Below, in pieces: positions 47,975-58,044 of a stretch of DNA of 64,000 nucleotides; within the stretch, counting starts at the first letter, position 1; every line of letters starts with the position of its first letter. Below the pieces are notes generated by a model. That model saw nothing but the letters and a program-made list of their open reading frames with translations. It did not search any database and was not told the DNA's origin. The DNA lies in the NCBI GenBank assembly GCA_035513575.1, contig DATKBW010000040.1, positions 10,687-74,686 on the forward strand, written 5' to 3'. This stretch comes from JAHWKI01 sp035513575. GTDB lineage: Bacteria > Gemmatimonadota > Gemmatimonadetes > Longimicrobiales > RSA9. Both the position numbers and the translations under genes were made by a program.

Positions 47975-49227
47975 GGGCCCGGCAGCCGCTCCGGCTCGCC
48001 GTGGGCCCCGGCGCCGCTCTCGCGCTTCTGCCCGATGGAACGGCACGGAACCTGGTCGCCGGGACCCCCGATGAGCTGGCCGGTGCGCTGATCGCCTGGC
48101 GCGAAGAGCTGGGTGAATCCGCAGGGGATCCCTTCCCGACCCACATCGAATGGTCGTTCCTGCCTCCGCTCGTTGACGTACGTGTGCTCGAGCTGCCGCC
48201 CGTCAACGATCGGGACACGACGACGCTCCTCACGCGCCACGCCGCGAGGTACTTCCCTCGCGCACGGGAGCCGCAGCTCGTGGCATGGAAGCGTGTTGGG
48301 CGCACGAGGAAGGGACCCGTGCGGGTGCTGGCCGCCGCGGCGTCCGAGCCGGTGGTGGAGGCCCTGACCGCCGCGTTGGTGACGGCCGGGTTCACCGTGG
48401 GCGATCCGGTCCCGGCGCACGTCGCGTGGGCAGCCGCGGCCGGGACTACGGGTCGGCATCGCACGAACGGGGCGGCCGCGGTCGTGACAGACGAGTGCAT
48501 CGTCACCCTGGCGATCCGCCGCGGCGTCCTCGTGGAGGTGGCCAGCTTCCCTGGCTCGGCTGCCGAGAGAGCGATGCGGCGTGCGCGGGAGATGGCGGGC
48601 TCCGGAACCGTGTCGGGGCTCGGGAACATTGAAGACCGATCCACCGCGGCTGCGCCGCTGATGGCGGCGAGGCTCGCGGCCGTGCGGGGGCTGGAGCTTG
48701 TCTCCGCGCAACGGAAGCTGGCCCGTCAACGCCGGGAGAGTCGCTGGACGATTGCAGCGGCAGCGGTCGCGGTGGCCCTGTTCGTGGCCGCCGGGCTCGT
48801 CGAACTGTGGGGCGTGAAGCACGAGCTCGGCCTCGTCCGGGCGGCCCGAGCCTCCCTCGCGGAGCAGGTCGCGTCCATAATGGCGACCCGAGCGGATCTG
48901 ACGGAACTCGGCGCCATGCTGGCGACCGTCGATTCCCTTGCCCGAACGCCATCCTCGAGAACCGCGGTTCTCGCCGATCTCGGCGCCGGACTGCCGGAAA
49001 CCTCCTACCTGACCGCGCTTCGCGTGGAAGGGGACAGCGTGCTGATCGAAGGTATCGCGGCCGAGGCGGCTCCGGTGTTCACGGTGCTGTCGGAGCTCCC
49101 GGGATTCGACGGCCTCCGGGCCACGAGCCCGATCCGGCGCGAACCGGGCCCGCGCGGCCCGGTCGAGAGGTTCACGCTCTCGGCTCGGGTGAGCGGGGGG
49201 CCGCGGCCAGCGGAGGACGCCCCGTGA
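47971..49227 (+). CDS. gspL: GspL-like assembly protein (PilM/PilN-like fusion)
   Basis: 418 residues. The cytoplasmic N-terminal region (about 1-250) has an actin-like fold pattern resembling GspL/PilM, with RHAARYFPRA and VRVLAAAASEPVVEAL. One membrane helix (about 252-275) is followed by a coiled-coil and ferredoxin-like periplasmic domain of PilN type (ELGAMLATVDSLARTPSSR and LPETSYLTALRVEGDSVLIEG). In type II systems this protein links the ATPase to the inner-membrane platform. Assignment rests on position and architecture more than on sequence identity. Confidence 0.78.
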   Translation: MRARQPLRLAVGPGAALALLPDGTARNLVAGTPDELAGALIAWREELGESAGDPFPTHIEWSFLPPLVDVRVLELPPVNDRDTTTLLTRHAARYFPRAREPQLVAWKRVGRTRKGPVRVLAAAASEPVVEALTAALVTAGFTVGDPVPAHVAWAAAAGTTGRHRTNGAAAVVTDECIVTLAIRRGVLVEVASFPGSAAERAMRRAREMAGSGTVSGLGNIEDRSTAAAPLMAARLAAVRGLELVSAQRKLARQRRESRWTIAAAAVAVALFVAAGLVELWGVKHELGLVRAARASLAEQVASIMATRADLTELGAMLATVDSLARTPSSRTAVLADLGAGLPETSYLTALRVEGDSVLIEGIAAEAAPVFTVLSELPGFDGLRATSPIRREPGPRGPVERFTLSARVSGGPRPAEDAP

Positions 49228-49826
49228 GCTCCCTCGGGTCCCGCGACCGGCGGGCGATCCGGATCGGGGTCGCCGTGTTGATCGCTCCGCTTGTTCTTAC
49301 GCTCGCCGTGAGGCCGTTCGGATCGGCCCTCGAAGTCGCCCGGGACCGACTCGAAGCCGAGGCATCCCTCTATCGCCGCGAGGCAGCGCTCGTGGAATCG
49401 GCCGTCACCATGGACTCGCTGTGGCAGACCACCGCAACCACGCTCGCGCGTGTCGAAGGACGCTTGTTCAGCGGTGAGGCCCAGCTCGCGGCGAGCGAGC
49501 TCTCCGCGTACGCCGCGGAAGTGGCCCGATCGTCGCAGCTCCTGCTTCAGACCAACGAGGTCATCGGCGCCGAGCCCCTCGACGGGGGCCTGGTGGCGTA
49601 CCGGGTCCAGCTCGCGGGGGTGGGAGACATCGTCAGTGTCGTCGCCCTCCTGCTGCGCCTCGAGACCGGCGCGCGTCTCGTACGGGTCGAGCGGCTCACG
49701 CTCCAGCGGCAGGATGGTCCGGATCTGCACGATGGCGGGGACGGCGTCCAGCTCATCTCGGTCGAAGCGACCGTCGCCGGCTACGGCGTGCCGACCTCCG
49801 CGCCGGGGCGGGAGCGTGCGGAATGA
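49224..49826 (+). CDS. gspM: GspM-like assembly protein
   Basis: 200 residues from GTG 49224, overlapping the gspL stop by four bases. One N-terminal membrane helix (about 12-30) is followed by a coiled coil and a ferredoxin-like periplasmic domain (ARSSQLLLQTNEVIGAEPL and VVALLLRLETGARLVRVERL), the layout of GspM/PilO. It should partner the preceding GspL-like protein. Confidence 0.72.
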   Translation: MSSLGSRDRRAIRIGVAVLIAPLVLTLAVRPFGSALEVARDRLEAEASLYRREAALVESAVTMDSLWQTTATTLARVEGRLFSGEAQLAASELSAYAAEVARSSQLLLQTNEVIGAEPLDGGLVAYRVQLAGVGDIVSVVALLLRLETGARLVRVERLTLQRQDGPDLHDGGDGVQLISVEATVAGYGVPTSAPGRERAE

Positions 49827-50332
49827 GGAAGGGCCTGCGTGTTCCGGCGGCCGTGTTCGGGGCCGTGGCAGCCTCCGGGCTACTGGCGGCCAGCGCCGTA
49901 CGGGCGGCGCGGATCGACGCGCTGTCGCCGACGGGGGTGGTCACGGACGCGCCTTTCCCGGGGGCGCGCGCCGACGGCGCCTTCGAGCGGCCAGAGGTCC
50001 CTGGCGAGCGGCGTCTCGTGCTGGCGGAGGAGCGGAACCCGTTCCACCCCGAGCGTCGCCGGGGCGGTGCGTTCAGCCTCGGTGGCGAGGACGAGATTCG
50101 CGTGCCCCAGCCGCCGCCGCGCGCGGTCGCAAGCCTGTCCGGAACGGCGCTCGTGGGGGGCGCGCGCGATTTCATCCTCTGCCAGTCCGAGCCCGATCCG
50201 TGGCGGATCGTCCGCCTCGGTGAACCGTGTGGCGCTCTGGTGCTCGTCGCCGTGGAGCGGGGGCGCGCGACCTTCCGGGACCCGGAGGGCGATGATGTCG
50301 TCCTCGAAATGCCGAAAGTGGGGAGCAATTGA
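49823..50332 (+). CDS. GspC/PilP-like periplasmic protein
   Basis: 169 residues with an N-terminal membrane helix (VPAAVFGAVAASGLLAASAV), a disordered acidic/Pro region, then a small beta domain (ASLSGTALVGGARDFILCQ, RIVRLGEPCGALVLVAVERG) resembling the homology-region domain of GspC and PilP, which contacts the secretin N-domain. Two cysteines (in ILCQ and EPCG) may form a disulfide. It lies directly before the secretin gene, as expected for this role. Confidence 0.65.
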   Translation: MRKGLRVPAAVFGAVAASGLLAASAVRAARIDALSPTGVVTDAPFPGARADGAFERPEVPGERRLVLAEERNPFHPERRRGGAFSLGGEDEIRVPQPPPRAVASLSGTALVGGARDFILCQSEPDPWRIVRLGEPCGALVLVAVERGRATFRDPEGDDVVLEMPKVGSN

Positions 50333-51899
50333 GAGGCGGAATCCTGGCACTGGCGCTCGTGGGCTCGAATCTTCCGCCCGCCGCCGTCGTCGCGGCCCAG
50401 GAGGGTGAGGCCGCGGACTCGGTGACGGTGACCGCCGACGGGGTCGTGCTCGACTTCCAGAACGCGGATCTCCGCCTGGTCATCTCCGCTCTCGCCGAGG
50501 CCGGTGGGCTCAATCTCGTCTTCGGTGACCTCCCCGCCCGCCCCGTAACCCTGCGCATGAGCCGACCCGTTCCCGCCGCCGGGATCCTGCCGCTCCTCCG
50601 GAGCGTCGCCGCGGCGAACGACCTGACGCTCCACGAGGACGCCGGTCTGATCCGGGTGGAGGCCGCGGCTCCCCAGCCGAGGCGCGGGCCGGCCCCGAAC
50701 CGGCAGCAGGAGGCCGCGGCCGAGCGGAAGCTGCACGTGTACCGCCTCCGGCACGCGCAGGCTCCCGTGCTCGCGCAGACGCTCGGTCAGCTTTTCGGCG
50801 GCCGGGGCCCCGCCGCCGCGACCCCGGGGCGGCCACCCCAGGACCCGGGCCGCACGCAGCGGATCCCGCCGGTGCGGCTCGAGGCGGAGCCGGAAATCCG
50901 GGTCGACGTAGGCGCGGTGCGCCAGCCCGCGCTGGCCGGGGACGTAACGGGCGAGGTCCAGATCGTACCCGACGAGTTGACGAACTCCCTGCTCATCCGC
51001 GCGGCCGACGCGGACTTCGAGGTGATCGCGCAGGCCATCCAGGCGCTGGACCTGCGGCCCCTCCAGGCGCTCATCGAAGTCCTGATCGTGGAGGTCCGGC
51101 GCGACCGGAACCATGAGGTGGGAGTCTCGCTCGGGCAGATCGATTCGCTGTCGCCTCCCTTGACCGACCGCGTCCAGGGCCGCCTCCTCGGCTCCGCGGG
51201 CGGCGATTTCACGCTGACCGTGCGCGACCTCGGCACGCTCGGGATCGATGCCGCCGTCTCCATCCTCGCGGCGAGCGGGAACGTGCGCATCCTGTCCCGG
51301 CCCGTGGTGGTCGCGCAGAACAACCAGGAAGCGCGCATTCTGGTCGGGACCGAACGGCCGTTCGTCCAGGTCTTCCGCTCACTGCCGACGGAGTCCGCGA
51401 TCCGCGACCAGATTGTCCAGTACCGGGATGTCGGCACCGAGCTGACCATCGTGCCGACCATCAATCCGGATGGCTATGTGAACCTGGACGTCCTGCAGGA
51501 GGTGAGCAGCGCCACTTCGGAGACGCAGTTCGGCGCGCCCGTGATCAGCACGCGGGTCGCATCGACGCGGCTGTTCGTGAAGGACGGCCAGAGCGTGGTG
51601 ATCGGCGGGCTGATCGACGAGCAGGTGGACAGGGCGCGCTCCGGGATTCCGCTCCTGAAAGACATCCCGCTTCTCGGGTATTTCTTCGGCACCACGCGCG
51701 ACCGCCGCATCCAGAGCGAGATGTTCCTCTTCCTGACGCCTCATATCGTCGAAACGGATGACGACATCGATCGGATGAATGAGGAGATCGGCGAGCGGAC
51801 GCGACTCCTTCGGGATCTCCCGCCGCCGCTGATTTCGCCGCCACCCGCGGAAGTCGACACCACCTCGTCCGGGGTCGGGTCGGGGGGAGGCGGGCCGGG

Positions 51900-51903
<4 letters not shown>
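50329..51903 (+). CDS. gspD: Type II secretion secretin GspD (short form)
   Basis: 524 residues, shorter than classical GspD (about 650-700). The start is TTG 50329, overlapping the previous stop (TTGA). After a weak signal sequence comes one N-domain (LDFQNADLRLVISALAEAGG), a second N-domain (LHVYRLRHAQAPVLAQTL) interrupted by a Pro/Arg-rich insert, and the secretin barrel (about 225-490) with NVRILSRPVVVAQNNQEARI, GTELTIVPTINPDGYV and SGIPLLKDIPLLGYFFG. It forms the outer-membrane channel. The Gly/Ser/Pro-rich C-terminus could bind a pilotin. Confidence 0.92.
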
Positions 51904-53429
<1,526 letters not shown>

Positions 53430-53460
53430 TCCACCACGCACGGCCAGACGTGCTGATCTC

Positions 53461-53478
53461 CAGGCAAGTTCTTGCCTG
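53461..53478. promoter_or_regulatory. Inverted repeat between gspE and the biosynthetic cluster
   Basis: CAGGCAAGTTCTTGCCTG is an eight-base inverted repeat with a two-base centre, 32 bases after gspE and about 109 bases before the first cluster gene. No T-tract follows, so an operator is at least as likely as a terminator. Downstream, TTGACG (53511) and TAGACT (53537) are promoter-like but have a 20-base spacer. Confidence 0.4.
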
Positions 53479-53586
53479 TAAACCACATACTCACCTCGGT
53501 TGATCCCCGGTTGACGCCCGCGTGAGGGGCTCCGGCTAGACTCGGCGCAGCGATTCGACGACGTCGCGCCAGTCACACGGAGCCCC

Positions 53587-54102
53587 ATGCGCATCACCGT
53601 TCGACATCTCGACCCCTATCCGCTCACGTTCGCGGTCGCCCGCGGCACGGGCCTCCCCGAGGGGGCCATGGCCCGGGCGGCGGCCCGCGCCGCCGTGGCC
53701 GCACGGCGCACCACGGCCGCGCTCGTGACCGTGTCCCTGAGCCACCGCGGCGGGCGCGGCGCGGCGGCGCTGGCCCCCCTCGGCATGCGGGTCGGCGTCG
53801 ACCTCGAGCGGACCGGCACGGTCCCGCCCGCGCGCGAGCGGTTCTTCGCCACCGGCGCGGAGCGGCAGGGCCGGCGCTGCCCCCGGGACGGCGCCGTGCT
53901 GTGGGCGCTGAAGGAGGCCGCCTGGAAGGCCTTCCGCTGCCCGCCGGGCCTGGCGTTCACCGATCTCGAGCTGGAGTTCGGGCGCTGCGGGGATGTGGAG
54001 GGTGTGACGATCGAAGGGTGCCACCGCCCGGCCCGGTCCCGGATCCGGCGTCCCTGGCCGGGGTGGGTGCTGGCGCTGGTCTGGGGGGCGGAGGACGCAT
54101 GA
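53587..54102 (+). CDS. 4'-phosphopantetheinyl transferase (Sfp-type, short)
   Basis: 171 residues, shorter than Sfp (about 225). The core motifs of the family are present: VSLSHRGG (about 49-56), MRVGVDLER with Asp72 and Glu74 as Mg/CoA-binding residues, and LWALKEAAWKAF, the WxxKEAxxKA motif. It would attach the phosphopantetheine arm of CoA to the serine of the carrier protein encoded four genes downstream. As first gene of the cluster with its stop overlapping the next start by four bases, dedicated activation of that carrier is likely. Confidence 0.85.
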   Translation: MRITVRHLDPYPLTFAVARGTGLPEGAMARAAARAAVAARRTTAALVTVSLSHRGGRGAAALAPLGMRVGVDLERTGTVPPARERFFATGAERQGRRCPRDGAVLWALKEAAWKAFRCPPGLAFTDLELEFGRCGDVEGVTIEGCHRPARSRIRRPWPGWVLALVWGAEDA

Positions 54103-55052
54103 CGGGGCACGTGGGAATCGCCGCCATCGCGTACGCCTTCGCCGGTCCGCAGGTGACCGTGCGGCAGCTGGCCGCCGCCGGTCGGCTCGAGAGCGCCCCG
54201 GAGGTGCTGGAGGGCTTCGGCTTCGACACGGTGCACGTCGCCGGGCGGGAGACCCCCTACGACCTCGCGCTGGATTGCTCCCGCCGGGCCCTGCGCGACG
54301 CCGGCGTGGCCCCGGCGGAGGTGGGGCTCCTGATCCACGGCGGGGCGACCGGCGAGGCCGCCTTCGCCCCCGGAGGCGGGGCGGCGGGCTGCCCCGGGCC
54401 GTCCTTCCGCTTCCCCTCCACCCGGCTACAGCACGCGCTGGAGCTCGACGACGCGTGGACGTTCGGCCTCGACCAGATGGCGTGCACCAACCTGCTGGCG
54501 GCGATCCGGGTCGGCGCCGGGCTGATGCGCGCCGAGGGCATCCGCCGGGCGCTCTGCGTCACGTCCGAGTTCTTCGGCCCGGGCGCCCCGCGGGAGCGCA
54601 TCTACAACTGCGTGTCCGACGCCGCGTGCGCCGTGCTCCTCGACCGCGACGCGCCGGGCTGCCGTCTGGTGGCCGCGGTCCAGGTCACCAAGGGCTACTA
54701 CTGGGATGCCGAGGCGGCGCGCGACGAGGTCGTCGCCTCCTACTTCCCCACCTCCCGCCACGTCATCGAGCGGACGCTCGAGCGCGCCGGCTGGTCGGCC
54801 GCTTCGGTCGACTGGGTCATCCCGCACAACGTCAGCGCCCGGAGCTGGGCCATTCTCGGCGGGCTGCTACGCCTCCCCCGCGCGCGTGTGTGGATCGACA
54901 ACATCGCCCGGCGCGGCCACACCCTCGCCGGCGACAACCTGATCAACCTCCGGGACGCTCTCGACGCGGGCCACATCAACCCCGGCGAGCGGCTCCTCCT
55001 CTTCTCCTACGGATACGGCGCGCACTGGACGGCGCTGGCGGTGGAGGCATGA
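54099..55052 (+). CDS. KAS III-like thiolase-fold enzyme with C-H-H triad
   Basis: 317 residues, FabH size and fold. The nucleophile is Cys129 (FGLDQMACTNLLAAI), the first base His243 (WVIPHNVSAR). Where FabH has Asn in GNTS, this protein has His274 (ARRGHTLAGDN), giving Cys-His-His rather than Cys-His-Asn. Such a triad is seen in KAS I/II enzymes, not in canonical FabH. It could condense a carrier- or CoA-bound acyl group with a malonyl or aminoacyl partner, or act as an acyltransferase. The start overlaps the transferase gene by four bases. Confidence 0.85.
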   Translation: MTGHVGIAAIAYAFAGPQVTVRQLAAAGRLESAPEVLEGFGFDTVHVAGRETPYDLALDCSRRALRDAGVAPAEVGLLIHGGATGEAAFAPGGGAAGCPGPSFRFPSTRLQHALELDDAWTFGLDQMACTNLLAAIRVGAGLMRAEGIRRALCVTSEFFGPGAPRERIYNCVSDAACAVLLDRDAPGCRLVAAVQVTKGYYWDAEAARDEVVASYFPTSRHVIERTLERAGWSAASVDWVIPHNVSARSWAILGGLLRLPRARVWIDNIARRGHTLAGDNLINLRDALDAGHINPGERLLLFSYGYGAHWTALAVEA

Positions 55053-56113
55053 TGAACGACGCGATCCTCGTCACCGGCGCCACCGGGCTCCTCGGCGGCG
55101 ACACGCTCCGGCGGCTGCTGGCCGCCCACCCCAGGCTCACGGCCTACGCCCTCGCCCGCGACCTCGCTCGCCTCCCCGCCGACCTCAGGTGCCGCAGGGT
55201 CATCCCCCTCCGGGGCGACCTCCTGCGGCCGGGGCTCGGCCTCGATTCGGTCGTCCGCGCACGCCTCCGCCGCGAGGTCAGGGCGGTCCTCCACTTCGCC
55301 GCGGACACGCGTTTCTCGCAGACGCGGGAAGGAGCGGTGGCGGTGAACGTACGGGGGACCGAGCGGGTGCTGGAGCTGGCGGCGGAGGTCGGCGCGCAGC
55401 GCGTCGTCTTCGCGAGCACCGCGTTCGTCGTCGGTCGGCGGACCGGACGGGTCCAGCCGGGGGCCGGCGCGGCGGATGGCTGGGTGAACCACTACGAGCG
55501 GTCGAAGCACGAGGCGGAGGACGCGGTGCGCGCGAGCGGGCTGGCGTGGCTGATCCTCCGGCCGAGCACGGTGGTCTTCGATGCGGAGGCCGACGCGGTG
55601 ACGCAGGTGAACGCGGTGCACCGCGCGCTCCGCGTGTTCCGGGCCGGGCTCGCGGCCATGGTGCCGGGCGAGGAGTCGTCGCCGGTGGACGTCGTGACCG
55701 CCGACTACGTGGCGGAGGCATCCGCGCGGCTCGCCTTCCACCCGGAGGCGGAAGGGCGGACGCTGCACCTGTGCGCCGGGGACGGGGCGATGCCGGTGGG
55801 CGAGCTGCTGGACGAGGCCCACGCCCACTGGTCCCGAGACGAGGGCTGGCGGCGCCGTCGCGTCGAGCGGCCAGCGCTGACCGGCCTGGAGACGTGGCGG
55901 CTGATGGAGCGCTCCGTCGAGGAGACCGGGTCGCCGCGGCTGGTCAGCGTGATCCGGTCGCTGTCCCACTTCGCCCCGCAGCTCGCCTATCCGAAGCGGT
56001 TCGACACCTCCGCCACGGACGCGCTGCTGGGGTTCCCGGCACCGCCGGTCCGGACGTTCTGGACGCGCATGCTGGAACGGCTGGAGGACGCCGGGAAGGT
56101 GGTGGCCGCATGA
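55049..56113 (+). CDS. Extended SDR, thioester-reductase/fatty acyl reductase-like
   Basis: 354 residues. The Rossmann nucleotide-binding motif is VTGATGLLGG (about 8-17), the active-site YERSK is near residue 150, and VLHFAADTRFSQT with NVRGTERVLELA matches the NAD_binding_4 (male sterility/thioester reductase) group. Those domains reduce carrier- or CoA-bound thioesters to aldehydes or alcohols; here the substrate could be a chain on the adjacent carrier protein. Generic epimerase or hydroxysteroid-type activity remains possible. A second ATG at 55052 is possible; both starts overlap neighbours. Confidence 0.82.
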   Translation: MMNDAILVTGATGLLGGDTLRRLLAAHPRLTAYALARDLARLPADLRCRRVIPLRGDLLRPGLGLDSVVRARLRREVRAVLHFAADTRFSQTREGAVAVNVRGTERVLELAAEVGAQRVVFASTAFVVGRRTGRVQPGAGAADGWVNHYERSKHEAEDAVRASGLAWLILRPSTVVFDAEADAVTQVNAVHRALRVFRAGLAAMVPGEESSPVDVVTADYVAEASARLAFHPEAEGRTLHLCAGDGAMPVGELLDEAHAHWSRDEGWRRRRVERPALTGLETWRLMERSVEETGSPRLVSVIRSLSHFAPQLAYPKRFDTSATDALLGFPAPPVRTFWTRMLERLEDAGKVVAA

Positions 56114-56400
56114 GCGCGACCCGCACACCGTTCCCGCCGCTGACCCGCCGGCGTCTCCGTTTCGTCCAGGACACGGCCGCGTGGGTCGTCCGCCGCTTTG
56201 CGCCGGGCTCCGACATCGGGCCGGACACACCCCTGTTCGAGGGGCTGATCGACAGCATCCGCATCCTGGAGCTGATCGCGTGGACCGAGCAGACGCTGGA
56301 CCGCCGGATCCCCGACCGGATGATCCGCATGGACCACTTCCGGACGCTCCGCGCCGTGGCCGAGACCTTCATCCCGGAGGACGACCATGTGGAACGCTGA
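56110..56400 (+). CDS. Acyl/aminoacyl carrier protein
   Basis: 96 residues, one carrier domain. The phosphopantetheine attachment serine is Ser49 in PLFEGLIDSIRILELI, with the following helix (FRTLRAVAETFI) complete. The N-terminus has an unusual basic stretch (LTRRRLRF) compared with acidic fatty-acid ACPs. GLIDS resembles the small carriers served by SerRS-like amino acid ligases. It is predicted to hold the growing intermediate as a thioester. It overlaps the SDR gene by four bases and the ligase gene by 14. Confidence 0.85.
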   Translation: MSATRTPFPPLTRRRLRFVQDTAAWVVRRFAPGSDIGPDTPLFEGLIDSIRILELIAWTEQTLDRRIPDRMIRMDHFRTLRAVAETFIPEDDHVER

Positions 56401-57301
56401 GGGTGTCGTGAGCGTCCTGCGCCGGCGTGGCGAGCTGCTCGAGCCGGTCCCCGGCGTGGCCGGGCTGCGGGGCGGCGCCCTCGCGCTGTTCGAGGCGCTG
56501 GACACGCGCGTGGCCGATCTCTGCCGCCGCCTCGCCGCGGAGCCCTGGCGCCCCCCGGCGGCCCTGGCGTGGGGGACGCTCGAGGATGCCGACTACTTCG
56601 CGTCCTTCCCGCAGTGGCTCACCGCGGCCTCCCACCTGGGAGACGACGAGGGGGCGCTCGAGACCGTGGCGGCCAGCGAGCACCCCGCCGCCGCCGCCCG
56701 CGGGCGCTTCCAGCCCGCCGCGGCCGCGCTCCCGCCGGCGGTCTGCTATCACGTCTTCGAGGCGCTCCGGGGCGCGCGCCTCGAGCGGCCCCGCCGGGTC
56801 ACGGCGCAGTGCACGTGCTGGCGCCACGAGGGCTCGGCGACGCGGGCGCTGGAGCGCGGCTGGTCGTTCACGATGCGGGAGGTCGTCGCGCTCGGCGACG
56901 CGGGCGGGATCGCCGCGTTCCGAACGGAGGGCGAGGCGGCGGCGCTGCGGCTGGCGGCGGGGCTGGGGCTCGAAGCCCGGCTGGAGGAGGCGGCCGACCC
57001 GTTCTTCCGCCCGACGGCCCGGGGCAAGGCGCTCGTCCAGCAGCTCAAGGGGCTGAAGCGGGAGGTCACGCTGCCGGTGGGCGGCGGGCGCCGGACCGCC
57101 GCGGCCTCCTCCAACCTCCACGAGACGTTCTTCGGCCACGCGTTCGGCATCCGGGATGGGGCGGGCGCGCCGGTCTCCAGCGGGTGCCTGGCCTTCGGGC
57201 TCGAGCGGTGGCTGCTGGCCTTCATGGTCGCCCACGGCCCCGATGCCGGCGGGTGGCCGATTCGCGTAGCGCCCCGCGCCCGGCAGGAGGCAGGGACATG
57301 A
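56387..57301 (+). CDS. SerRS-like amino acid:[carrier protein] ligase
   Basis: 304 residues, class II aminoacyl-tRNA synthetase catalytic core without a tRNA-binding domain. Motif 2 is CTCWRHEG (Cys142/144, Arg146, Glu148), the ATP loop follows, and the end has SSNLHETFFGHAFGI, GCLAFGLERW (Cys267, motif 3 Arg274). The Cys...Cys arrangement suits the zinc site of atypical SerRS and of the known aa:CP ligases (Bradyrhizobium Bll0957 type), which load Gly or Ala on a carrier protein. Here the adjacent carrier is the obvious acceptor; the amino acid is not predictable. The start has GGAGG upstream. Confidence 0.85.
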   Translation: MWNAEGVVSVLRRRGELLEPVPGVAGLRGGALALFEALDTRVADLCRRLAAEPWRPPAALAWGTLEDADYFASFPQWLTAASHLGDDEGALETVAASEHPAAAARGRFQPAAAALPPAVCYHVFEALRGARLERPRRVTAQCTCWRHEGSATRALERGWSFTMREVVALGDAGGIAAFRTEGEAAALRLAAGLGLEARLEEAADPFFRPTARGKALVQQLKGLKREVTLPVGGGRRTAAASSNLHETFFGHAFGIRDGAGAPVSSGCLAFGLERWLLAFMVAHGPDAGGWPIRVAPRARQEAGT

Positions 57302-58029
57302 TGCAGACACGGCGACTGTACGAGCGGCACGCGGCCGCGGCGGATCGCGGCGGCTGGTCGGTGGAGCGGGACGTCCGCTGGCGCGAGATCGACCCGGCGC
57401 TGGCCCACGCCCGGCCGGACATCCTGGCGGCGCTCCGGGACGCCGCGATCATCGAGTCCTTCCACCCGGTCAACCTGTGCCGGCTGATCCGGCTGTGCCG
57501 GGAGGACGTGGATGCGGGCGTCGTCTTCTCCCTCGAGATGTACGAGGGCTTCAAGCACTTCCACGCCCTCAGGCTCTACCTCGACGCGGTCGGGCACGAG
57601 CCCGCCATCACGGACGACGAGCTCGCCACCGTCCGGCGGCACGCCCCCGACGACGTCGATCCCACCGAGGTCGTCCCGCGCCTCGTGGAATTCATGCTCT
57701 CCGAGCATCTGGCCGCGTACTTCTTTCGCCGGCTCGGCGAGCGCGCCCGCGAGCCAGTGCTCGCGGAGCTGCTCGACTGGATCGCCGCGGACGAGGTGCG
57801 TCACGCCCAGTCCGCCTCCGACCTCCTGGAAAAGAGGATCCGCGCCGAGCCCGCCGTCATCCCGGCGGTGCTGGACGCCGCGGCCGGGTTCCGGCACTAC
57901 GGCGCGGAGGCGGTGGGAGAGGTCCCCGTCGCCATGGCGGGGGACGACCTGGCCATCCGCACGTTCGCCCGGCGCGTCGAGCGGCTGTGCGGCGTCCGGC
58001 TCGTCGACCACCTCAAGTCCACCCTCTGA
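57298..58029 (+). CDS. Ferritin-fold diiron enzyme, acyl-ACP desaturase/oxygenase-like
   Basis: 243 residues from ATG 57298 (AGGAGG upstream), all helical. Candidate metal ligands are Glu/His in SLEMYEGFKHFHALRLYL (first pair, spacing less canonical), Glu/His in FMLSEHLAAYFF, and a canonical ExxH in WIAADEVRHAQSASDLL. This fits the ferritin-like superfamily that includes acyl-ACP desaturases and N-oxygenases. In this cluster it may oxidise a carrier-bound chain or amine; which is inference. It overlaps the ligase gene by four bases. Confidence 0.75.
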   Translation: MMQTRRLYERHAAAADRGGWSVERDVRWREIDPALAHARPDILAALRDAAIIESFHPVNLCRLIRLCREDVDAGVVFSLEMYEGFKHFHALRLYLDAVGHEPAITDDELATVRRHAPDDVDPTEVVPRLVEFMLSEHLAAYFFRRLGERAREPVLAELLDWIAADEVRHAQSASDLLEKRIRAEPAVIPAVLDAAAGFRHYGAEAVGEVPVAMAGDDLAIRTFARRVERLCGVRLVDHLKSTL

Positions 58030-58044
58030 TCCCTGGAGGCGACC

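Noticed and set aside
53511..53542. Sigma-70 promoter TTGACG/TAGACT before the biosynthetic cluster
   Set aside because: The spacer is 20 bases, too long for a confident call; kept only as a note with the inverted repeat.
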